Part shown: positions 55,746 to 62,953 of the stretch, one piece after another
Layout: each line of letters starts with the position of its first letter
Position numbering within the stretch: the stretch's first letter is position 1
Assembly (NCBI GenBank): GCA_016715065.1
Contig: JADKBN010000003.1
Span: 642,501 to 706,500, forward strand
Length of the DNA: 64,000 nt
Direction: 5' to 3'
DNA from: Fibrobacterota bacterium
Lineage (GTDB): Bacteria; Fibrobacterota; Fibrobacteria; UBA5070
The notes under the pieces: model-generated
What the model saw: only the letters and a program-made list of their open reading frames with translations
The model's database searches: none
What the model was told of the DNA's origin: nothing
Position numbers and translations under genes: made by a program

Positions 55746-57929
55746 ATGTCGGAGCCCCAAAGCGGCATCGAGAACACAGGAAGAATCGATCGGAAGGAAG
55801 CCGAGTTTTTGGTCAGGGGATGGAATCTCCTGTTCAACCGCTGTTTTTCTTACGCCTTCGACCACCCCTTGGTCCAGGAGACCATCCCCAGGGTCTGGGA
55901 CCTGTTCCAAGCCGCGATTTCCCGCTCGGGAGGTCTGAACATCCAGCTGTTGGAAGCCATGTTCTTCGTGGACGGCGCCGACGTGATGTACCAACCCAAC
56001 AATCGGCGTATCGCCGACCACCTGCGGCGCTTCAAGGTGGATTCGCTTTCATTGGGCGCCGGCTTCACCGCGCGCGACTTTTCTGTCCTGATCGATGCAT
56101 CCTCGCTCACCCACCACGATTCCAGCGCGTTTTTGCGCTATTTCGTGAGCCACGGCGGGCTGCAGCTGGAAGTGAACCAGGTTTCGCTGCGCGCGCTGCG
56201 CGGCGATCAGGTGGGATCGGGAAGCCCTTCGGCCGGCGGAACCGGTGGGACCGGGGTGTTTTCCACCCTATCCTCCGGACAAGGCGGACATGGGGGAGAA
56301 GAGAGGTTCGAAGACATCGTGTTGCGCGCCATGGTGGGTCGCCTGACCGCCCAGGAGCTGGAAGGCAACGTCGCGTTGGTGCAGATGCTCGCCGACCCCC
56401 AAGCCATGGGACGTGCAGCCGTCGACGGCACCAAGGGCATGGCCCCTACCGCGCGTCCCGAAGGGGTCGGGCAAATGGTGATGAACGTGCTTTCGCACTT
56501 CGCCACCTCGCAGGCCAAGCAGGGCTTCACGGTGGAGGAGCTCCTCGCCGGCATCTATGCGATGCGCTCGGAGATGATGGGCCTGGTCAAATCCCAGCAG
56601 ACGTTGGAACAGGGCTTGGCGGAAGAAGAGGTGGAAGCCGCTACGGATTCCGCCTTCGACCAGACGGTTTGCAAGATCATCCTCGACGAATACCGCCAAT
56701 CCAAAGGCAATGCCCGGCGTGTGGCACACGTGCTGGGACGGGTGGTTCCTGGGAAAAAAGAACTGCGACGCATTCTTCCCAAGCTCAAGGACGCCTTCAT
56801 CGCCAGCGGTTCCAGCATCCCCGAGTGGTATGGACTGGTCAAGGAGTTGTCCACCACCTTGCAGGGCGAAAAAGCCCTGGAAGACCTCGTCTCCGCCGCC
56901 TCCGAAATGGGCGTGAGCTCGGACGAAGTCGTCGCGGAATTGCGCAAGGATCCCCGGTCGGCCGCCAAGCTCCTGGTGGTGGCGGCCGAAATTCGCCGTG
57001 CTGGCGGCGACCCCGGCTCCGACGCCTCCATCCAGGCGTTGTTGGAAGCGGTGGATCGCACAGGCGATCTGTTGGTGGAAAACGCCGAGGCGGCCCCGGA
57101 ACAGGCGCTGGAAGCCGTGCGGTCGTACGGGAAGCTGCAGACCGAGATTCGACAAGAATTGTCCACCAAGGAAATGGCTCCGGAGCTTCGGTCCAACATC
57201 CTGCGCAAACTGGACCTGAGGTCGCAGCGCACTTTGCAAGACCTGAAGGCGCGCGTGCTGGCCCAACAGCTCCAGGACGCAGGGGCTTCTCTCGATGCCA
57301 AGGTCGCCACCATGGGCGAACTCGTGCGCGAGGAGGGCGAGATCGACGGGCTGTTGGAGCTGGCCATGCAGATGGTGGGCAGCGACGACCTCGCGCGGCA
57401 GGTGGCCGCCCAGATCGCCGAGCGCGTTCGGTACCGCATCGTGGAAGAGCGCGAACGTGCCGCTTCCCGCGAACTTCCCCAGGGAGTCTACCCGAAGGCA
57501 GTGACCGAATTTTTCCTGCGCTACGAATCTCGTCGGGCCAGCCGGTACGGAGTTCCGTTTTCCGCCTTGCTCATTTCCTTTCTGGGGTTGCCGGAGGACC
57601 GCGAAGCGATCGAGGTCAACGGTCAGGCCCTGCGGGGTTTGTTCAACATCCTGGCCGGCGACCTGCGCACGGTGCTGCGCGATGTCGACTTCGTGGGCAG
57701 TCTCGGGTTCAACCGCCTATTGGTTGTTCTTCCCATGACCGTGGAAGACGGACTGGATTCGGTGTTGCAAAAGATCCGTGATCGCTTGGCGCGCGAACTC
57801 GCGCTCCCCGATGGGACCAGAGCCTGGGTGCGTCCCCGGCTGGGCTGGGCGAGCTTCGATCATGCGGAGCAGGATGGCTTGAAAGAGATCATGTCGAAAC
57901 TATCGCAAAAGTGGCAGGAGGATATCTGA
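55746..57929 (+). CDS. Large protein with degenerate GGDEF domain
   Basis: Soluble protein of 727 aa. Residues 1-150 form an alpha/beta region with R-x-x-D-x-L-R-R-F and H-H-D-S-S-A-F-L-R-Y-F motifs, a Gly/Ser linker lies at about 155-185, and long helical stretches run over 190-570. The last ~150 residues align with a GGDEF domain (F-L-R-Y-E-S-R-R-A-S-R-Y, R-D-V-D-F-V-G-S-L-G-F, V-V-L-P-M-T, L-G-W-A-S-F), but where G-G-D-E-F should be the sequence is L-G-F-N-R. It is therefore unlikely to make c-di-GMP and may bind a nucleotide or act as a scaffold. ATG 55746 has GGAGG seven bases upstream (ATG 55740 is too close). Confidence 0.75.
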   Translation: MSEPQSGIENTGRIDRKEAEFLVRGWNLLFNRCFSYAFDHPLVQETIPRVWDLFQAAISRSGGLNIQLLEAMFFVDGADVMYQPNNRRIADHLRRFKVDSLSLGAGFTARDFSVLIDASSLTHHDSSAFLRYFVSHGGLQLEVNQVSLRALRGDQVGSGSPSAGGTGGTGVFSTLSSGQGGHGGEERFEDIVLRAMVGRLTAQELEGNVALVQMLADPQAMGRAAVDGTKGMAPTARPEGVGQMVMNVLSHFATSQAKQGFTVEELLAGIYAMRSEMMGLVKSQQTLEQGLAEEEVEAATDSAFDQTVCKIILDEYRQSKGNARRVAHVLGRVVPGKKELRRILPKLKDAFIASGSSIPEWYGLVKELSTTLQGEKALEDLVSAASEMGVSSDEVVAELRKDPRSAAKLLVVAAEIRRAGGDPGSDASIQALLEAVDRTGDLLVENAEAAPEQALEAVRSYGKLQTEIRQELSTKEMAPELRSNILRKLDLRSQRTLQDLKARVLAQQLQDAGASLDAKVATMGELVREEGEIDGLLELAMQMVGSDDLARQVAAQIAERVRYRIVEERERAASRELPQGVYPKAVTEFFLRYESRRASRYGVPFSALLISFLGLPEDREAIEVNGQALRGLFNILAGDLRTVLRDVDFVGSLGFNRLLVVLPMTVEDGLDSVLQKIRDRLARELALPDGTRAWVRPRLGWASFDHAEQDGLKEIMSKLSQKWQEDI

Positions 57930-58279
57930 TGGCGGGATTCGTCTGGAAAGTAGAACGACCCCGCAAGGGGATCCTGGTGCTCACCCTGGAAGGGGAAATG
58001 TCCCTGGGAGCCAGGGAAGCCATGCGCGAAGCGTTCGAATCGCTCGTCTCGGCCCCGGAGAGATCCGCGGTTGTGGATTTCACGAAAGTACGCTTGGTCT
58101 CTTCCGGCGCGATCGGGGAACTGGTGCGGTGCCAATCGCGTCTGTCCGCCCAGAGTCGTTCGCTCAACATGGTCTGCCCTCCCGGCGACGTGCTGGAAAC
58201 CTTGATGGTTGCCGACATGCACCGGCTCATTCCTCTCCACTCCGACCTCTCTTCCATTTCAAAAGGACTCGACTCGTGA
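57929..58279 (+). CDS. STAS domain protein
   Basis: A 116-aa single STAS domain in the style of anti-sigma factor antagonists. I-L-V-L-T-L-E-G-E-M-S-L-G is the first strand, and A-V-V-D-F-T-K-V-R-L-V-S-S-G-A-I-G-E-L carries the conserved Ser (here V-S-S-G instead of the usual D-S-S-G). L-N-M-V-C-P-P-G-D-V follows. The ATG overlaps the stop of the degenerate-GGDEF gene (TGATG), and its stop overlaps the next start (GTGA), so all three are translated as a unit. A partner kinase of the RsbW type is not visible. Confidence 0.85.
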   Translation: MAGFVWKVERPRKGILVLTLEGEMSLGAREAMREAFESLVSAPERSAVVDFTKVRLVSSGAIGELVRCQSRLSAQSRSLNMVCPPGDVLETLMVADMHRLIPLHSDLSSISKGLDS

Positions 58280-59415
58280 AGGATCGACTGCTCGCCGCCC
58301 GCCAGGGCCTCCTGGACGCCAAATCCAAGCTCGCAACGGCCAAGGCCACCATCGGTTTCGATGGCTTCCTGGATGAGATCATCAATGCTGTCGACGTCCG
58401 CTCGGACAAAGACACCTATGTGGCCATCCCCACCATCGAGGCATTGGGCAAGCGCATCCTTTCCGCTGCCGGGAAAAGCGCCAACATCGAGCTCGTGCCC
58501 CTCCAGCAGAAGCTGGGCGGAAACGGCCCCCTGATGGCCTCCGCGTTGGGATCGCTGGGTCCTAAGATCATCTGCGTGGGCCTGATGGGCAAGCCGCTGC
58601 ACGGCGTGTTCGAAAAGCTCGCGCAGGATCTGCCGAACATCGAAATGATTTCGGCGGGCGACCCTGGTTACACCCAGGCGTTGGAATTCACCGACGGCAA
58701 GCTCATGCTGGGCAAGCCCGGCACCATGCGCGACATGAACTGGCCCAACCTGGCCTCCGCGTTGGGTAATCGCCGCGACGAGGTCCTGTTTGGTGGACAA
58801 CTTTTGGCGTGCACCAACTGGACCCAGCTCACCGAGATGACTCCGCTGTTGGTGGAGATGGAGAAGGTTCTGCCTGTATCGCCGAACCTGACCATTTTCT
58901 TCGATCTGGCCGATCCGGAAAAGCGCCCCAAGCAGGACTTGCTGGAAGTGCTCCAGCTCATGGGCAAGTTGCAGAAGAAGGCCAAGGTGGTCTTGGGTGT
59001 GAATTTGCGCGAAGCCGAACAGGTTTCGGCTGTTCTGGGAATCACCGAGGTTCCGGAAGATTCCGTGGAAGGTGGCAAGGTCGCCTCCCGTCGCATCGCC
59101 GAAAAAATGGCCATTCACGGAGTGGTGATCCACATGGTGGCCTACGCCTCGGCCTTCGTCGGTGGAGTTTCGGCAGGCGTTCCGGGACCGTTCTGCGCCA
59201 AGCCGGTCTTGACCACGGGCGCGGGTGACCATTTCAATGGTGGGTTCACCGGGGGCTACCTAGCCGGCTTGTCGCTGGAACAGAGCCTTTGGACCGGGGT
59301 GTGCACCTCGGGCACCTACGTGCGCATCGGGCGCAGCCCGAGCTTTGCCGAGCTTGCGCAGTTTGAGCAGGATTGGGCCGAAGGGAAACTTTCCGACTGT
59401 CCTTCTCCCCAATAA
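58276..59415 (+). CDS. PfkB-like carbohydrate kinase
   Basis: Ribokinase-fold protein of 379 aa. The N-terminal half has I-G-F-D-G-F-L-D-E-I and Q-Q-K-L-G-G-N-G-P-L-M-A-S-A-L (substrate Gly-Gly-Asn motif), and the C-terminal half T-T-G-A-G-D-H-F-N-G-G-F with the catalytic Asp. It is longer than typical PfkB kinases and the substrate is unknown. The GTG start overlaps the STAS stop, which is unusual company for a sugar kinase and suggests either a regulatory module or simple co-transcription. A strong terminator follows. Confidence 0.85.
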   Translation: MKDRLLAARQGLLDAKSKLATAKATIGFDGFLDEIINAVDVRSDKDTYVAIPTIEALGKRILSAAGKSANIELVPLQQKLGGNGPLMASALGSLGPKIICVGLMGKPLHGVFEKLAQDLPNIEMISAGDPGYTQALEFTDGKLMLGKPGTMRDMNWPNLASALGNRRDEVLFGGQLLACTNWTQLTEMTPLLVEMEKVLPVSPNLTIFFDLADPEKRPKQDLLEVLQLMGKLQKKAKVVLGVNLREAEQVSAVLGITEVPEDSVEGGKVASRRIAEKMAIHGVVIHMVAYASAFVGGVSAGVPGPFCAKPVLTTGAGDHFNGGFTGGYLAGLSLEQSLWTGVCTSGTYVRIGRSPSFAELAQFEQDWAEGKLSDCPSPQ

Positions 59416-59436
59416 AGCCTGACGAGTTTTAGTGGA

Positions 59437-59477
59437 AAGCCCTCTCTGTCAATCCGACAGAGAGGGCTTTTGTTATT
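59437..59477 (+). terminator. Intrinsic terminator after the PfkB-like gene
   Basis: AAGCCCTCTCTGTC pairs perfectly with GACAGAGAGGGCTT around AATCC and is followed by TTTTGTTATTT. It closes the degenerate-GGDEF/STAS/PfkB operon. Confidence 0.95.
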
Positions 59478-59492
59478 TATCGACAACAATAC

Positions 59493-59540
59493 GCCAATAA
59501 TGTCAATATTTGTGCAGTGGCAATTGGACAAACCCTCGCG
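59493..59540 (+). promoter_or_regulatory. Nitrogen-type promoter/operator of the OMP gene
   Basis: GCCAATAATGTCAATATTTG (59493-59512) matches the block before glnB at 18 of 20 positions. Eight bases on, CAATTGG (59521-59527) is followed after exactly ten bases by GC (59538-59539), the spacing of a -24/-12 promoter, although the -12 box (TCGC) is poor. The ATG lies about 116 bases downstream. Confidence 0.5.
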
Positions 59541-59654
59541 ATGTCATCATGCGGTTCCTCAAAGACCGAATGTGAAGCTTGGCACGGGATTGGCAATACC
59601 AATCAGCAGGCAACACGCCGGCTCGATCTCACACAACACCAGGAGAAATCCGTG

Positions 59655-60344
59655 ATGAACTTCAAAACTCGCCTTGTACTGACTGGACTGCTCGCCGTTG
59701 GTTTCGCCGCTGAGGTCTCCGCCTGGGATGAATACGCACCCGTCGCCAAAGGCAAGACCGAAGTCGACCTGATGGCTGGGTACAATCTTGCTCCGACAGC
59801 TGGCGGTTTCTCTCCTTCGCTCCAGGTGAAGTACGGCATCATCGACGGTCTGGATGTGGAACTGTTCGAGGCGCTGGCCACCGACCCGGAAGTGGGCGCG
59901 GGCCAGCCCAACCTCGCCGTGAAGTACGGCCATGCCTCCGGCTTCGGCGGCTTCATCGGCGCCGATCTTCCCTTCGCCTCCGAGAAGGTCTCTGCGGATC
60001 CGAGCGTGGCCATCTACGTGGCCGCCCAGTACATCAAGACCTTCGACAAGATCCTTCTGACCGACTGGTTGCTCTACAACCGTTCGATGGCAGACGGAGC
60101 TGTTGGTTCCATCGACCTTTACGTCAAGCCCCAGTACAACGTCAACGACAAGGTCGGACCTTACGTTGGCTTGGACTTCAAGGCTGACGAGAAGTTCGAA
60201 GGCTACACCATCACCCTCAAGCCCGGCATCAACTACGTCATCAACGGCACCTACAGCGCCGAAGCCAACGTGGGCATCGCCAAGACCAAGGACGTGGACG
60301 ATATCGGCGCCGCCGCCTACGTCGGATTCTACGGTCTGTTCTAA
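59655..60344 (+). CDS. Outer-membrane beta-barrel protein
   Basis: Exported protein of 229 aa with a signal peptide ending V-S-A-W and a mature part of alternating hydrophobic/polar strands rich in Gly, Tyr and Asp, ending Y-V-G-F-Y-G-L-F with a terminal Phe, the usual signal for outer-membrane barrel insertion. About ten strands can be drawn. The substrate or partner is unknown. The ATG at 59655 follows AGGAG; a GTG one codon earlier is equally placed. The upstream region shares two elements with glnB and the amt genes, so expression may respond to nitrogen. Confidence 0.82.
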   Translation: MNFKTRLVLTGLLAVGFAAEVSAWDEYAPVAKGKTEVDLMAGYNLAPTAGGFSPSLQVKYGIIDGLDVELFEALATDPEVGAGQPNLAVKYGHASGFGGFIGADLPFASEKVSADPSVAIYVAAQYIKTFDKILLTDWLLYNRSMADGAVGSIDLYVKPQYNVNDKVGPYVGLDFKADEKFEGYTITLKPGINYVINGTYSAEANVGIAKTKDVDDIGAAAYVGFYGLF

Positions 60345-60410
60345 GGAGTTTTCGGGGATTTTCCCTGGAAGGCGGCTTCCGCAAGCTTGTGCGCTTCGCT
60401 TGCGGAAGTC

Positions 60411-60454
60411 GTGACCCCGTCGCACCGACAATGTGCGGCGGGGTCTTTTCGTTT
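60411..60454 (+). terminator. Intrinsic terminator after the OMP gene
   Basis: GACCCCGTCGCAC pairs with GTGCGGCGGGGTC (one mismatch) and is followed by TTTTCGTTTT. A second perfect hairpin CTTCCGCAAGC/GCTTGCGGAAG lies just upstream at about 60376-60409. Confidence 0.9.
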
Positions 60455-60566
60455 TCGGTCTCCTGATGATTCCCGCCACAAAGGCCACGACGGATGGTTC
60501 ATGGGAGGCATTATCTTTTCCCGCCTTCTCAATAGGCACAGCATCCTTCCAAAGGACAACGCAACG

Positions 60567-60854
60567 ATGTCGATCAAGGTCAACGAATACTTCGAAGGCA
60601 AGGTGAAGTCCCTCTCCGTGGAAAACTCCGCGGGCAAGCAGACCGTGGGCGTGATGGTGGCGGGCGAATTCGAATTCGGCACCGGATCGGCCGAGGAAAT
60701 GACCCTGGTTTCGGGTGCATGGGAACTCCAGATCCCCGGCGTGGCGGGCGGCTTCAAGTCCTACGCGGTGGGTCAGACGGCCAACATCCCGGCCAACTGC
60801 AAATTCCAGCTCAAGATCCTGGAAACCAGCGCCTACCTCTGCCGGTTCGAGTGA
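60567..60854 (+). CDS. ppnP: Pyrimidine/purine nucleoside phosphorylase PpnP
   Basis: A 95-aa single-domain cupin of the YaiE/DUF1255 family, shown in E. coli to phosphorolyse several nucleosides. Family features are N-E-Y-F-E-G-K-V-K-S at the start, V-G-V-M-V-A-G-E-F-E-F-G-T, then E-E-M-T-L-V-S-G and the final Y-L-C-R-F. Length is standard. The ATG has AAAGGA about ten bases upstream. Its stop overlaps the U32 peptidase start (GTGA). Confidence 0.95.
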   Translation: MSIKVNEYFEGKVKSLSVENSAGKQTVGVMVAGEFEFGTGSAEEMTLVSGAWELQIPGVAGGFKSYAVGQTANIPANCKFQLKILETSAYLCRFE

Positions 60855-62089
60855 GTCAAAGCTTGGCGATGCCGGCGGTGGAGCTTCTGGCTCCGGCCGG
60901 AAACCCAGAGCGCATGCGGATCGCCTTCGCCTACGGGGCGGATGCGGTCTACGCCGGGCAGGCGGCCTTTTCCCTGCGCGGGCGGGAGAACGGTTTTTCC
61001 AACACGCGCATCGTCGCCGATGCCGTGGTGGAGGCCCATGGCCTGGGGAAGAAATTCTTCCTGGCCGCCAACGTGTTTCCGCACAACAACAAGGTGGAAG
61101 CGTTCCGTCGCGCCTTGACAGAAATTGTTGAGGCGGGTCCGGACGCGTTGATCATGGCCGATCCAGGCATGATCAGCTGGACACGTAAGACATTTCCCGA
61201 CGTGACCATCCACCTGTCGGTGCAGGCCCATGCGGTCAACTGGGCCACCTGCGCGTTCTGGCACGAGCTGGGGGTCAAACGCGTGATTCTTGCGCGCGAG
61301 CTGTTGTTGCGCGAAGTCCAGGAGATTCGCGAGCGCGTGCCGGACCTGGAACTGGAAGTGTTCGTGCACGGCGCGGTGTGCATGGCCCAGAGCGGACGGT
61401 GCATGATCTCCGACTGGATGGAGCACCGCGACGCGAACCAAGGAAATTGCAACAACGCCTGCCGGTTTCCCTACGACCTCACTGCCACCTCGCCCAAATT
61501 GCCCGAGGGAGAGGCCATGCGGGTCACGGAAGACGAACACGGCACCTATCTGTTCAACGCCCGCGATCTGTGCGCGCTTCCCGCCTTGGATCAGGTGGTG
61601 GCCACGGGAGTGCACTCGCTCAAGATCGAAGGGCGCACGAGATCTCCCTATTATGTGGCCCAGGTGGTGCGGGCCTACCGCATGGCGCTGGACGCCATCG
61701 CCCAGGCCAAGTCGATTCCGCCAGAGGCGCTTGCGGCCATCGCCGCCACCGATTCGCGGGGTTGGACCAGTGGGTTTCGGCTTCCGGGCGACCCGATGGG
61801 CCAAATCCTGAACGCCGATCGCGAACACCCGCCCGGTGCGGTGGTGGTGGGCCAAATCCGCGACTGGAAAAATGGTCGAGTGACCATTTCGGTGCGCAAC
61901 CGCATCGAGACCGGAATGAGGCTGGAGTTGCTTTCTCCCGCCGGAATCCAGGAAATCACGGCTTCGGGGCTGGAAAACCATCGCGGGGAGTCGGTGGACG
62001 CGCTTCACTGCGGGATGGAAGGGTGTCGGTTGGATCTTCCCGTGGCGGCGGCGCCGTGGAGCTTCTTGGTCCGTCCTGTCCAGGGGTGA
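60851..62089 (+). CDS. U32 family peptidase / tRNA hydroxylation protein TrhP-like
   Basis: Protein of 412 aa of the U32 family, whose YegQ/TrhP members are needed for tRNA uridine-34 5-hydroxylation. It begins V-E-L-L-A-P-A-G-N-P-E-R-M-R-I-A and F-A-Y-G-A-D-A-V-Y-A-G. It carries the signature E-V-F-V-H-G-A-V-C-M-A-Q-S-G-R-C-M-I-S with two cysteines, then N-Q-G-N-C-N-N-A-C-R-F, giving a likely iron-sulfur ligand set. S-L-K-I-E-G-R-T-R-S follows. The GTG overlaps the ppnP stop; an ATG six codons later is possible. The TrhP role is inferred from family membership. Confidence 0.9.
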   Translation: MSQSLAMPAVELLAPAGNPERMRIAFAYGADAVYAGQAAFSLRGRENGFSNTRIVADAVVEAHGLGKKFFLAANVFPHNNKVEAFRRALTEIVEAGPDALIMADPGMISWTRKTFPDVTIHLSVQAHAVNWATCAFWHELGVKRVILARELLLREVQEIRERVPDLELEVFVHGAVCMAQSGRCMISDWMEHRDANQGNCNNACRFPYDLTATSPKLPEGEAMRVTEDEHGTYLFNARDLCALPALDQVVATGVHSLKIEGRTRSPYYVAQVVRAYRMALDAIAQAKSIPPEALAAIAATDSRGWTSGFRLPGDPMGQILNADREHPPGAVVVGQIRDWKNGRVTISVRNRIETGMRLELLSPAGIQEITASGLENHRGESVDALHCGMEGCRLDLPVAAAPWSFLVRPVQG

Positions 62090-62205
62090 GGTGGCCAGCG
62101 GGCCGACGAGTCAACACGGCGCGAGTACCTTTCGCCAGTACGATCGCGGCACCCCCGATGGGGATGTCGGCGAGCCCATGCCCTTGTGATCCCAGGAGTC
62201 CGTCC

Positions 62206-62892
62206 ATGAAACTCGAAGTCCGTTTCGCTTTCTGTGTCCTGCTGGCTGCGGCCGTTTGCGCCTGCGCCCAACAGATCGGAACCCTCGAGCCGGAACACAA
62301 GCAGGCGGTCTATGTCCGTCCCATCGAGCTTCTGGCCATGGGCGGCGGACTGTTCATCCCCAAGACGGAACTTGTCTGGATCCACCTGGATGCGGAGCGC
62401 TACATCGTGCCCGGCTGGTCGGCGGTGGCCGGAATCCAGAATCTGTCGGCCAAGAACACCGACAATTCCAACAATTCCGGCGAGTTCGGGTTCTTCGATG
62501 CGGTGGTCGGCGGCAGATGGTATCCCACCAGGCCCTTCAGCGGATACTACGTGCAGTCCCAGTTCGATTACAACTCCATCAGCATGCACACGGAAAAAGG
62601 AAACGGGAGCGAGACCGGAGATCTGACCGGGTCCCGATTCGGAATGGCCTTCGTGACCGGGTACAACATCAAGGGGAGCCGGCTGGCGTTCGATTGGAAC
62701 GTGGGCCTGTGCGTGTTCGCCTCGCCCAAGTTCCAGGTGGATCGCCGCTACAACGACGGACGTGCCCCCGTGACCCTCACCTTGGACGACGCCTTCAGCG
62801 AGCCGGCCGTGAGCAAGTACAAGAGCTACGTGAACATGGCCGTGGCGGGATTCATGCCCACCATGAACCTGGCGGTCGGCGTCCAGTTCTGA
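62206..62892 (+). CDS. Outer-membrane beta-barrel protein, unknown
   Basis: Exported protein of 228 aa. The signal peptide (about 1-22) ends A-V-C-A-C-A-Q. The Cys residues could also form a weak lipobox, but the mature sequence is a barrel of alternating strands (F-G-F-F-D-A-V-V-G-G-R-W-Y, F-S-G-Y-Y-V-Q-S-Q, then F-G-M-A-F-V-T-G-Y) ending L-A-V-G-V-Q-F with a terminal Phe. It resembles small OmpA/OmpW-like or DUF3575-type barrels. The ATG at 62206 has AGGAG nine bases upstream. It is a separate unit between the U32 gene and tyrS. Confidence 0.75.
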   Translation: MKLEVRFAFCVLLAAAVCACAQQIGTLEPEHKQAVYVRPIELLAMGGGLFIPKTELVWIHLDAERYIVPGWSAVAGIQNLSAKNTDNSNNSGEFGFFDAVVGGRWYPTRPFSGYYVQSQFDYNSISMHTEKGNGSETGDLTGSRFGMAFVTGYNIKGSRLAFDWNVGLCVFASPKFQVDRRYNDGRAPVTLTLDDAFSEPAVSKYKSYVNMAVAGFMPTMNLAVGVQF

Positions 62893-62953
62893 TCCGGCAA
62901 TAGACGTCGCGGCGGTTTACCTTTGGGGATTCATTCCTATCGGAGAACCGCCA

